Positions 14,391-25,193 of a stretch of 64,000 nt of DNA are shown here, piece after piece. Under the pieces are notes generated by a model. It was not told the DNA's origin, searched no databases, and saw only the letters and a list, made by a program, of their open reading frames with translations. The number at the start of each line of letters is the position of its first letter. The first letter of the stretch is position 1. The translations under genes and the position numbers were made by a program. This DNA is from Phytoseiulus persimilis (lineage: Eukaryota; Arthropoda; Arachnida; Mesostigmata; Phytoseiidae): contig CM075101.1 of the NCBI GenBank assembly GCA_037576195.1, positions 17,484,001 through 17,548,000 of the forward strand, written 5' to 3'.

Positions 14391-14606
14391 CTCTGTTTTC
14401 GGCTGAACCTCTCAGCCAGCCCTCAGGAGTGTCCCGGAATCACCTTTCGGTATTGCTTCAGTAACACTCCCTATCGCCTCGCAGATCCCATTGCGGGCGG
14501 TGGGCTTGGGTCTTAAGATGGTTCAGATTTAATTCTGATGTAAAGTAAATCTTTTTTTTTTTACCACCTAAGAAATTTTGTTGTCCCGGCCGGGGATCGA
14601 ACCCCC
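14391..14606 (-). mobile_element. 5'-truncated tRNA-derived SINE
   Basis: Read on the minus strand, the 216-bp insert begins with a tRNA T-arm: a 5-bp stem around GTTCGAT, containing the pol III B box GGTTCGATCCC at 14593-14603. It continues through the acceptor-like GCCGGGA, an 11-base A run near 14552-14562 and a unique 3' body with a near-palindrome around CAGATTTAATTCTG. It is flanked by a perfect 14-bp direct repeat, GAATGGAATGACCT. That length is typical of insertion by LINE machinery. The left half of the tRNA region, including the A box, is missing, which fits incomplete reverse transcription. The copy should therefore be transcriptionally dead. Confidence 0.75.
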
Positions 14607-14620
14607 GAATGGAATGACCT
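14607..14620. repeat. SINE target-site duplication, copy 2
   Basis: This second copy of GAATGGAATGACCT directly abuts the tRNA-like B-box end of the insert. Confidence 0.75.
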
Positions 14621-17600
14621 GAGAGAACGAGTTTCCACTCTCCGCCGTTCATCAGATAAAAACTCTCGAAGCGAGTTCGGAAATTCCCAAATGCGTTCTA
14701 CGATCGCTGCATTCGAGGATGAGGCTCCTCTCGAAACAGAACAGGCACGAACTCGATGCGTCTTAATGATACGAATTATCGCAGGAAAGTGAAAGATGCC
14801 TTACCTTTTGTTCAGAGCCCACTCAGGGAGCAATGTACAAGATCAGACTGTTCGAGCACCGACTTCCCTGGAAATCGAATCATTCGGTGAACGCTTTGAA
14901 ACAGTTTGAGAGGTCCGATTTCACCCTCGGGAGCTCGCCTCGTGAGAGTCAGGGTTGTAGGTGGAATTATAGGGATATGTTGAGTCCAAAAAAAAGTCGA
15001 AAATCCGGTGCTCGTGGATATCGAAAAAGCTCTTCTGAGTAAACTTCCGAGAAAGAACGCTCCTTCTTATTCCTATGGCGTCCAGTCTTCGTACGACGGC
15101 ACTCGAGTGGGGTTTCACAATCGGACTTTCGAACACAAACAGCGTAAATAGAGGTTCTGAGTTGTGTTGGCAGAGGGTCGGAGCTGACCGGGAATCTCTC
15201 ATTACGCGTTAATCAAGAACGCTGCTCATGACGAGTGTGCGTCAAGGAAGAGCTCGAAGAGGGACTGAAGGAGAGCTGGCGGAAAAAGGAGAACAGGGGA
15301 ACGAGAGGAGCAGGATGACCAGACCGGTCGGTTGACTAGCCGCTTGGCTAACGGAAGGAGTAATGCCTTAGTTTCCGGAGCGAGCACTTAACCTCTGATG
15401 AAGATGGAGGAGAAGCGATGCGCTCAACCGATGCGCTCGCATGCCACCGCCATCGGATCTCTTTCAGAACCTTTCACACCCGTCCATTGACATCGACGAA
15501 CGTGTCCTCTCGTCCTCTCGGATTGGAAGTGCGGAACAAAACCCCGAATGACCCCGTAGCCTTTCCCGCCGACTCGGTCATGGCGCACCGTCGACGCGTC
15601 CATCTTATATCGAGCTGAGACTTGATTTCACTTGAGTCTCAGTTACGCCACCCTAGTGAAGCTGTCTCCGAAACTCTGGATTGCTGTTCCTGCATCGGAA
15701 CGGGGTCTGATTTTTAGCGGGAGATCGGAACGAGTTCGAATCACCTCATGAACATCTTCCGGAAGTACGCAAAGTCCTTTCGCATGACACGTGACCGATT
15801 TCGGCGGAGGCTACTTGTCCGTCTTCCGAGGCTTCAAGCAAATGCCTTCGGAACCGGTTTTCACCGTTGAAGCATAACATCTGCCACTGGGCAACGGAGA
15901 AATGAAGACACGTCATGCACCGTGACAGATCGCCTAACCAACCCGATGTCCGTAGCCATGTGGAGGGTTTCAGCGTCATAGAAAATACTCTGCTCCGCGT
16001 GGTTTTGATGGCGCTGGTGGGCAGATCTCAAAGACGCCTTCCGGTGGTAATTAACAAAAAGCTCCTCCACCACTTCACACTGACGCGAGGAAGGGGGAGG
16101 GGAGAGCTGAAATTTGCTGCCAGACACGAGTTAGGGATTTGCCCTGGTTCGCTGACTGGTTGCTTACATGCTTGCTCCACTCGCCAACGAACAGACAGGC
16201 GGCCAAAACGAGTTAAGGGGCAAAAGGCAGGAAACTGAAATTCTCCGTTAAATCAGATCAGTGTCGGCTGGATTTTGGGAGAAATTAGACAACTTTTGTA
16301 GATCGGTGGTCTGGCTGACCGAGTCTGGGTGTGGGATCGTTCGGCTTTTTAGCGCCGCTGTGCAAACCCTCACGGGCTTTCCTCCTATGCCCTGCGTAGC
16401 TACACATTTTCGTATTTGCTCTCGGTGGCGCCTATTGTCTGTCTGTCGGGCTGCCCGTTCGCTTGCCCGCCTGTCTTCTGTTTTGTTATATTCCTCGCCC
16501 CCACCAGAGTCTTGAACCCTTCACTTGCCACGCGGCACGCACCTAACTGTTTTTCATCTTCTTAGTTTGTGGTCGTGAAACTAGGCAGCAACCCTACCCG
16601 GCTCGGCTACGCTGTAACTTGAAGCGCACCCATATTCAGGTACAAGAACCAAAAGTCAAGGGTATCATAAATTCAGGCAGAGCAAACGGGAAACCGGCCA
16701 CGAACAAAAGCAGGCGGCTGCCCGACGTACAGACGAACGGAGCGAGCAAGCGGGCGGGCGGGCGGGCATGCGAGCGAGCAACGGACGACGATCAGCCCAA
16801 GTTATTCGTTTTCTTCGCTCGTTGCCTGGCTTTTCGTATGCGACTTGTGTGTTTTATGCCCGCCATCGATTCCATCTTCCTACGTAGCTCGAAGCAGCTC
16901 AACCTCCAATGCTGTCGGTTGGCATGTCTCCTGGGACACCTGCACACGGATATCATATAGCAGGAAATCGCGAGAGAGAAAGAACGATATCTCCTGGAAT
17001 TCTCAGAGGTGCAGAAATCTGAACCGACGATCAAAACGCGGGATGTATCTACAGGACCACTCTTGATTCCAGTAGGCTCGGTTTCCATCCGCACGATATA
17101 GATTTGAAAACGTGCCGACAATGTTGGCGGGATTAACTCCACTTGTCGGACACTCTACCATACTGCTCAGGTGTCGAAGGAGTGCGGAAGTCTCACAACT
17201 CGCGGCCGTGTGCTCGCTCGCTGTAGTTGCTGAGCTCGGCGCAAAGGTGTGGGTTGTCTCATGAAGATAATCCATTCCTGTGGAGGCTGCCGATCCGGAG
17301 AGATGTGAGGAAGGGACTCGTGAAGAAAGAGCATGCAATACAATGGATGTTCTTTTTCGTTCCCCCGCTCCCTGGCTCCTGCTCTTAAGTAAAACCTGCA
17401 CTCAGGGTACCTGACGACTTTTCACGCGCTGTTTGCCGCAGGGATGGAGAGGAGAACGAGGAGCGGCAGCGGGGGCGAGGGTAGGCAGGTGAGTGAAGCC
17501 ATGGAGAAGGTGGCAAAAGGTGAGAAGCAAAAACGGGGAGCGTCAGGGTAAAGCGCCGGGCTCGGACCATGAATTCGAATGGCCCTTCCTGGCACCTCCA

Positions 17601-18130
17601 TAAAAAGGGGGCTTGATGGGGGAAACGGAGGGAAGGGGCGGAGGTAAAGCACAGAACGAGCATTTCTCCCGGGATCTTTCTCGGCTGCCGCTACCCTTAA
17701 ACGCTTTGCTGGCTTTGCAGCATTTTCCCCTTTCAACAAAGGTGGGCTTCGGTGCGGGAGTTAAATATTCCCTTGATTCCTTCCGCGTTTCAATGTTGTC
17801 GTTCGAATGTTTCGGAACCGCGTCTGGATGCTCGACCTCTTTTGCGGACTAAACTCTCGGGATCCATCCATAGATCATCACACAAAGAGTCCTTGCGAAT
17901 TTATCGAATCCCGACGCGAGTTCTGATTGGCTTCACACGAGGTCGGTAACTCACTGAGATCGGCTTGCATCAGGAATGTCCATCGTACTTCCGATGGTTC
18001 AAGTCTGACTAAACTCTCCGCCTGTCGATGGGTTATGTGGAGCTTTGATTCGAAAACTGATGTGCGATCTCGAACCCCTCTTTTACTCTACAGAAACAGC
18101 CGTGACATCACGATGATGGCACCTCGAATC
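14621..18130. other. Non-coding block
   Basis: Apart from the GC tetranucleotide tract near 16.75 kb, no element or gene could be supported. Confidence 0.4.
16741..16782. repeat. (GCGA)/(GCGG) tetranucleotide tract
   Basis: AGCGAGCAAGC is followed by four GGGC units and then CGAGCGAGC. This is another unit-switching GC tract. Confidence 0.85.
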
Positions 18131-18181
18131 TCAAATCATTTCGAGATCAAGAACGAAGGCGTGGAAATGCGACGACGAGAC

Positions 18182-18800
18182 TGCCATCAGAACGAAAGCG
18201 GTGACCGCGGCCCCCAGGCGCAACAGGCTCGCATACTGGCGCAAAACTGATTTGACGGAGTCCATGAAAGGGGCGCAGGTGTAGCCGGCGAGCCAGCCCG
18301 ACCGCCAGTCGGTGAGGAACAATTTGAACAGCAGACAGACTTACACCCATTGAAGAGCCACTGCTCTTCATTCCTCTCCTCGGTTCGCTAGCGGCTCTCC
18401 CCCGTTCTCCTCGATCCTCGCCCAACCCTCGTTCTTCTCCCATGAAGGCACTGCTCAAGGAGCATTCGCGCACCTGAGTACAACAGAGGAAGGCTTCTCA
18501 ATTGTTTCCTTACTTTTCTTCCTTCAATCCCTCCGACAGTTCCTGGCAGTTTCCTCCTTTCATCCCTACCTTTCAGACTCTCTTCTTTTTCCCGCTCTGC
18601 CTCCTCCCTGTGTTGGGCTGGCTTCGCTTGTCCGTCTAACTCTTCCCTCAAATCGCTACCACTTTCCTCCGGTTTCTCTCTTCCGCGGCCGACGCACACC
18701 TCTAGCGATTGAATATAGGGAGAAACGACTCGCCGATGAATCGACTTCCAGTAGCCGGCTCCTTTTTCTCGAACGTTGATCTTCAACGTCAGAACGTCAG
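18182..18800 (-). mobile_element. LINE (non-LTR retrotransposon) remnants
   Basis: Two minus-strand segments look like parts of a LINE ORF2. At about 18700-18800 the peptide has the hinge between endonuclease and reverse transcriptase, with VLTLKIN followed by REKGAGYWKS. In L1-type elements an acidic-charged linker follows a G-x-W-K pattern, and here a highly charged stretch follows. At about 18182-18265 a segment with SVLRQYASLLRLGAAVT resembles the helix and GA-V turn that follow the catalytic aspartates of LINE reverse transcriptases. The YxDD motif itself is not visible and the two parts lie in different frames. This is an old, collapsed copy, assigned by pattern recognition only. Confidence 0.4.
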
Positions 18801-18932
18801 CGTTCCAGGCAGGGACGCTTGACTCGCCCCTGGGCATCGAGTTCCACTATGAGTAAAACTCCGACTTTTTGAGGTTTGATGTTTGCGACGAGAGCATTCA
18901 CGAGCGACCAGACTTTAGTCTTGCCCGGTCAT

Positions 18933-18938
18933 TTTATT
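18933..18938 (-). promoter_or_regulatory. poly(A) signal for the orphan membrane gene
   Basis: TTTATT on the plus strand reads AATAAA on the minus strand, about 250 bases after the membrane-protein stop. This gives a reasonable 3' UTR. No closer canonical hexamer was seen. Confidence 0.45.
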
Positions 18939-19189
18939 ATCACGCAACGGGAAACCAAACATACAGAAATGCGTGAATACTCGTTCAATTTACGAGGCAG
19001 GAAACATCGAGGGCAAATTCACAAAGTCGGCGAGAACTTAACCTATTGATTGGAATAAATACGTTGTCTAGCTGAGCGGTTTCTTGAGCGCTTCTGAGTC
19101 ACTGAGACGGCCGGCGGCATCGTTTTATCAAAGGTCTGCACGTGATGCGAAGCTCGTCTTCCAGCGCGGCGAATCGATTTTCTCTCCAG

Positions 19190-19858
19190 TCAGGAGTTGA
19201 GATCCGTGATCTTGACTTCGACACAGATGTAGTTGTTGTTGACGAAACGATTGATTATATCCAAGGTGCAGAAGTTGGTTCCCCAGGATGATCCGTTGGG
19301 TTCCACGAACATGATGGCGCCTTTCCCGATTTCCTCGCGAGTGCTGAATTGCTTCTGGATTCCCAAATCGTCGTCTTGAGGATTCAGAAGCAGAATCGAA
19401 ATCATTTTGTGCATTGGGAACACGAGACCGGAGATCGGTCTGTATTTGATGCTTAGGTATTCCGAGGCCGTCGAGGCTTGCACCACATCGAGCTGCAGCT
19501 GCCCTCGGTATCCGGAGAGGGTGAAGTCGGCACTGGTTATGTTAGGAGTGAGGGCATTCGACTTTGTCATGAACATCCTTGCGCTGGAAACTGTCACAAA
19601 ACACTCGACGTGTCTACTACGGAAGTCGAGGTACTCGAGCGACTTATGCGCCGTTCCCACGATCTCGAGCCGAGAATCCAGGTACCGTATCCGATCGTAG
19701 AGATAGACGACAGCCACAGAGAACACCGCGATGATGGCTAACAGCGAAATCGAGAGGAAACTCAGGCAGCAACATGGTTTTCGTTTTCCTCGCACCGGTT
19801 TGGCGATGTGAGGTCGAGGTGGTCTTTTGTAGGGAGTCAGAAAATCGTCAGCCTCCAT
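19190..19858 (-). CDS. Orphan type II membrane protein, 222 aa
   Basis: This is an intact single-exon ORF with the start ATG at 19858 in good context (G at +4). The frame is open five codons further upstream without another ATG. The protein has a basic proline-rich cytosolic tail (residues 1-28, ending GKRKP), a CCC triplet at 29-31 placed for palmitoylation, and one transmembrane helix at about 32-54. The ectodomain of about 165 residues has three cysteines (86, 197, 212) and two N-glycosylation sequons (NIT at 106, NGS at 188). No cleavable signal peptide is seen, so type II topology with a lumenal or outside C terminus is inferred. I recognise no family. Even spacing of hydrophobic residues, coding-like codon use and a downstream poly(A) signal support a real gene. 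Upstream minus-strand sequence at about 19.86-20.15 kb also looks coding and could be an earlier exon or another gene. Confidence 0.7.
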   Translation of the reverse strand: MEADDFLTPYKRPPRPHIAKPVRGKRKPCCCLSFLSISLLAIIAVFSVAVVYLYDRIRYLDSRLEIVGTAHKSLEYLDFRSRHVECFVTVSSARMFMTKSNALTPNITSADFTLSGYRGQLQLDVVQASTASEYLSIKYRPISGLVFPMHKMISILLLNPQDDDLGIQKQFSTREEIGKGAIMFVEPNGSSWGTNFCTLDIINRFVNNNYICVEVKITDLNS

Positions 19859-19861
19859 CTC

Positions 19862-21069
19862 ACGAACGACCAACGTGGAAACTGTCTGCCCGTTGTCTTT
19901 TGAGTGGGATTATCGGCGGAGATGACAACTCGCGGAAAGTGAGTTCAAGTGGCCTGAGATTCCCCGGGCACGTAACGGCAACCGGCTTTGCGTCACCCCG
20001 CTTCGAGAATGCATTGTCTAAGTGTGCTTGGACCGATATATCTACGATGATTCGTCCATCGGAAGCGTCGAATATATTCTTCCGACCGTCACGCTCTTTA
20101 AGAGTTTCGAGGAATCGGGACGATGCCCGGAGAGCGGTACCTGAGCTATGGGTTGTGCAACAGAAAGGATCCACTATCTTACTATTCAGCAAGAAGCCGT
20201 TACGCAATGGAGACTGATTGTGAGAATGAGCCCCGGAACGGCCACAACCTGCCATTCTCGATCTCACTGTGCCGACATACGAGAGCTGATCATCGGAACT
20301 CCACAACTTTTCGAATGAGACCCATGAGAGAATACAGAACGTAGCTCGAATCGAACGGGATTCCGAATCACATCTCTTTGTTCAGCAACTTTCTGAGTCC
20401 GTTGCATTTTGGGGCTCATGAGATATCGGGAAGTTCCTCTCAGACTGGTTAGAGCCGGGCACAGCACACTTCAGAAACAGCCCACCGCTCTGCGATCAAT
20501 CAGCGTTTTATGGACATCTATCTATCGTGAAGATCAAAACTGGAGCAATAGGGGAGGTTTCTATGATAACTCAGGGCGTCGGAGTGTGCAACGTACCTCC
20601 TCCGTATTCGAATGAGATCTCGAAAAGGAGAATGGGTTCAAATCTGCACGCGAGCTGTGAGTAAGAGCTCAAATTGTATAATAGACGCCCCTTCTGAGAG
20701 GTGGCCAAGGGCTACCGTGAATTGTGTCGAAGAGGGAGCTTCTTCCTCGTTTCGGCAATAGAGTAGTGTGTGTCGAAACGCCTGCTTCTCGAGAGGGTTG
20801 TACGCTGGTAACATTCTGCATGGGTTGCTCAAACGAAACAAGGGATTCCGTGGGAGACCGAGCAAGAGGACAGACGTATGGGTGGTCGGTCCGTTGGCTG
20901 GATCGCCACTGGGTGGCCAGCTTTTCAAATGTAATAACGGTCCCTGGCCACCGACCAGATGTGCAATTAGGGCTGTTGCAATTTAAATATCATAACCCCG
21001 TTACTATTTAATAATAAGGGAACGAGACAGCAGTGGTCTCATCTTGCCCACAATAAAAGGAGGAGGAGG
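19862..21069. other. Less GC-rich block with minus-strand coding-like segment
   Basis: The minus strand at about 19.86-20.15 kb and again at about 20.26-20.42 kb reads as protein-like. It lies just upstream of the orphan membrane gene, so it may hold earlier exons or decayed sequence. Nothing is recognised. Confidence 0.3.
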
Positions 21070-21342
21070 ATGACTACTGCTCAAAAGTCTCGATGTGCGA
21101 TGCAAGCGCGAGCAGTTCTCGAAAATCACCCCACAACTGCCGCCCAGCCGACCGACCGAGGAACCAGCCATTCCACTCTGGGCGAGATCGGCAACGAACT
21201 GAGCACAGCGGCGGATCTCAGCGTCTCGGAACCTATGATTCTGGATCTCGCTCTGGAATATTGGGGAGAATCGCTATCTCGACATCAGGCTGCGGTCAAA
21301 GGCATCGAAGCAATCCACCGCACCCAGTTGCCAAGATATTAG
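21070..21342 (+). CDS. Candidate 90-aa ORF, unknown
   Basis: The ATG has A at -3 and lies directly after a GGAGGAGG purine run, with CAATAAAAGG just upstream. The 90-codon frame uses codons in a coding-like way (CTC, ATC, GAG, GGC) in its second half. There it predicts an amphipathic helix around ILDLALEYWGESLSRHQAAV, ending in LPRY. It has no signal peptide, membrane segment or recognised domain. It sits in a less GC-rich area that also holds coding-like fossils, so it may be a real small gene, one exon of a larger gene, or a remnant. Confidence 0.3.
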   Translation: MTTAQKSRCAMQARAVLENHPTTAAQPTDRGTSHSTLGEIGNELSTAADLSVSEPMILDLALEYWGESLSRHQAAVKGIEAIHRTQLPRY

Positions 21343-22786
21343 GAATCGATGGTGACTGATCCTCCCATATTACATACAATATTGTTACCGATTTCAGTCA
21401 ACTCGTGTACTACACAACAATGATTGGAGAAGAAGAAATATAAGCGGGAATATCGGGTGTTCCAGATGAGCACGGATATCTCGCTTTCTCCTCGCAGTCA
21501 GTTATTCAAGGGAGCTGAGATGAGAGAGAGAGAGCGTTCAGGAAACTCGTAAGCGATGTCTTCCGTATTGGCTTCTGAGCAAATCTGAATCTGATCAGGA
21601 ATTCGCTAGGAGTTCACGGCTGCCGGCGTGGAGGTTCGGACGTGATGGAAACGGGGAAGCACTCATTGAGCATATGAGGGCACATCACAACTGGCGGACA
21701 CTCAAGAATCCCAGATAGACTCTCAAACAAAATTGACGAAGCGAATAGAAGTACAATGAATGGAATCCGTGTTCCTTTTTTCCGCTGCTGTGTGAATGCT
21801 GTATCTGGGTTTGTTTTCCGTGGGGGTGTCTTCATTAACAGTTTTTGTTCCCTTTTTCCTGAATAGTTCCCCGATCCTGAGCAGGAGACGGTTGCTCTGA
21901 TTCAACCGTTGCTCCACTTCTCGATTGTGAGAGCGAATCTGAGATGAGAAGCGAAAGCGCCAACGATAGGGGACAGGCGGGAGGATATAAATATCGTGGA
22001 GACAGACCAGTCGCTTGTTAAATGACTCCCACTGTGTTAGTTTCCGCCAGGCCACCAACAACACGCTCTTGTCACTCTACGGCTTTTAAACTCACATGTT
22101 GGACTCGGGGAAGTGGAGTAGTGGGGTGTCGTCAACAAAAGTCGTAATCGAAATAGTAGTGACACCGATCGAGGCATGTCACAGGCAGCACCACTGCTCA
22201 GTCTGTCATTGTTTTCCTCGGAGAACGAACTCGAGGATGACGAGATCAAGAAACGAGCCTCAAAAAATTGGAACCCCCTGACTAATTTAGGAAAACAGGC
22301 AAACTTCACTAGCCGAGACCTGTGTGGTTCGAGAACTTCACCGAGTTTGTGTAACACAACCGCTGCTGAGTGCCCGAAAAACCTCACAAGAAACTGATTC
22401 TGCGATGAAAAAAGTTTGCTCCAATAAACGTCCTTTGGGTTCCTGGAGTGTTCGGTTTGATCCATCGAAAAACGGGGGCTTGGTCGCTGAACCACAGAGA
22501 ATGTCGTTCGGCACCGAATCTTCCTCGACTGCAGGATATTGAAGGACACATCGACTCTCGGAAGACTCCTCCAATATCATCATCTGGAGATCATCTCATC
22601 TCAAATGTCTCGAAATAAAACAACACATTCGGATGTGGAACGCGGTCCGCTCACAGAATGCGGGTGCGACAGAGACAAAACAGGCAGCGTCGCTGAAATC
22701 GATGAGGGAATTCAGTGACAGTCGGAGAGCGCATCGAGCATTACGAAGTATTAATCGCTTTGCTCCGGAGAGACTCCGAAGGACAG
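21343..22786. other. Block between the small ORF and the Rab6 unit
   Basis: No supported gene. The 3' part may be a non-coding first exon of Rab6 ending at the donor at 22787. A TATAAATA at 21986 has no clear initiator. Confidence 0.3.
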
Positions 22787-23437
22787 GTAAGTTAGTCTCT
22801 CGTGGAGACCCCGCCGATCTGATAGCGAATACCCGACGCGCTCTTCCTGAGCAGGATTACAATCATCTGACACCTCCACACCTCAGAGCTGTAAACCCGA
22901 GCTCGAGGTTTCAATACACAGCCTGGCGCTGGGAACGACAGTCTTCCGTGGAGGGATTGAAGACTGCCCGGAATCTTACCCTCCGTCCCCGTTTTGGATA
23001 GCTGAAGCGATCGAATAACGTTCAAGCATGAGAGTTTCATAATTTTGCCGTCTCAATGGAGTTATTGAAACGGATAGACTTTCTAGAAGTCATGATAGAT
23101 TGTGCCGCTCAGCGGGTGAGCTCTCGGTCTACATCCAGCGAAAACGCTCTCAAATACATCCGGTGACCAAGTTCTCCAGTTCGGGCGGTTGTAGTGCTTC
23201 CTGCCGGACTGTTGAACGAGAGAATGAATGCAGTTTCCCATCCATGGCTGAGAGCGACACAACGGTGCGTCCCTCGAACCTCCGAAGACGTCTTAAAGCC
23301 CTCCCGGTCAGAGCGCAATGCGTTCATCCACCCGGTAAACAGCGGAACTACGGTCTGAGGTGTGGCAGCAGCAGCAGCAACGAGCAGCCAACTGACGTGT
23401 GGCTTGGTAGCGGCTGCCGCTAACAACCAGCTTACAG
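22787..23437 (+). other. possible Rab6 5' UTR intron
   Basis: A consensus donor, GGACAG followed by GTAAGTTAG, lies at 22787 on the Rab6 strand. A plausible acceptor, TTACAG at 23432-23437, is preceded about 16 bases earlier by a branch-point-like CTAAC. If both are used, a non-coding first exon ends at 22786 and the Rab6 ATG lies 177 bases into the second exon. This is inference from splice-site appearance only. Confidence 0.25.
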
Positions 23438-23448
23438 GACGCTTCTAG

Positions 23449-24237
<789 letters not shown>

Positions 24238-25169
24238 GGATTCACTTTTTCTCCTGAGGAGGGGGTGCACGACCCGTAGCGGAGGTGAGCATTATCGTGA
24301 CTTCGCTTCTAAACGCTTGCATGTCGGATCGCCTGGTCTCTCCGGGGGCTGTTTTGTTGGGCTCCCTCTGCGTTCTTCGATTGTCGCGCGGCTCTTTGGT
24401 TGCTCCAAAGGTGATGCAGTAATTGCACGTTCAAGTCACCGTCAAGAGAACGCAGGCCTGGGAACCCACCTGGTCGTCACAAACGCACAAGCAAACCGGC
24501 AAGCAACCGAGCCACCGATTAAGCAAGCTGACTCATGTAGCCAAAGGGCTTCGAATGTGGGACACACGTCTTCTGTCGAGCTCTCCATTGTGAGATTTGT
24601 CATGTCGATTCCGATTGCCGCTGAACGAGTCACCAAATCGGTGTTTACTGGACCCCGTTTCGGGGAGCCCATCTTTCATCTAGAGCTCGATCCAGGATTC
24701 TCGGAGAACCTACAGCCTCACCAATTCTAACGTGAGGGTCAGCTGATGCACTGTCAGGTGATCTCCGTCGTTTAGGACTATGTGGAAATTGACGGATCCC
24801 ATACTGATTCTTTCGCCCAAGTCCCTAGCTGTTTTGGAATCATTGAGCAGCTTCGGAAACTTGAGGGAGATTGTGTGACGCAATCTCCGATTCGCCAAGC
24901 TCGTTTTGCATTACCGTTCTGTACTGTTTGGACACACCTCATGGTGGCTGGAGCAAGCGCGTGAATTTCGGGCTGCCTGTATGGGCGATTCATGGCAGTT
25001 TTATACCTCCATCCGTCCTCATTCGCTACGTCTCCGAATTGCAGGAAAACATCATATCTCCGCCGTCGCTGTGATAGCTGGAGGCTGGTAGAGCAGCCCG
25101 CTGTGAAGGCTGACTTGTCTTGTTCATCTTGTCAACAGTCAACTTCGGTGTGTGTGGTGCGTGCCTGAA

Positions 25170-25177
25170 TGTAAATA
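25170..25177 (+). promoter_or_regulatory. Pumilio response element TGTAAATA
   Basis: This is an exact match to the Pumilio/PUF consensus UGUANAUA, 11 bases before the Rab6 poly(A) signal in the presumed 3' UTR. PUF proteins bind this octamer to repress or destabilise mRNAs. The match is real, but an octamer can occur by chance. Confidence 0.4.
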
Positions 25178-25187
25178 CGAACTTCAC

Positions 25188-25193
25188 AATAAA
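25188..25193 (+). promoter_or_regulatory. poly(A) signal AATAAA (Rab6)
   Basis: This is the canonical hexamer on the Rab6 strand and the first good one downstream of the CDS. It is the likely end of the Rab6 transcript. Confidence 0.5.

Larger units (their letters stand above)
24238..25193 (+). other. Rab6 3' UTR
   Basis: From the Rab6 stop to the first good AATAAA on the same strand lie about 950 bases with no convincing ORF. The tail carries a Pumilio-type octamer shortly before the poly(A) signal, and a GT-rich run (TGTGTGTGG) also lies there. UTR assignment rests on position and these signals. Transcript data could show an earlier cleavage site. Confidence 0.5.

Noticed and set aside
14635-14646. 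A-box-like word (GGCGGAGAGTGG on the minus strand) upstream of the SINE B box
   Set aside because: It lies outside the 14-bp target duplication, so it is flanking DNA. The SINE itself starts at the T-arm.
14570-14655. Possible complete minus-strand tRNA gene
   Set aside because: The T-arm is present, but the 5' acceptor strand that would pair with GCCGGGA is missing and no cloverleaf can be drawn.
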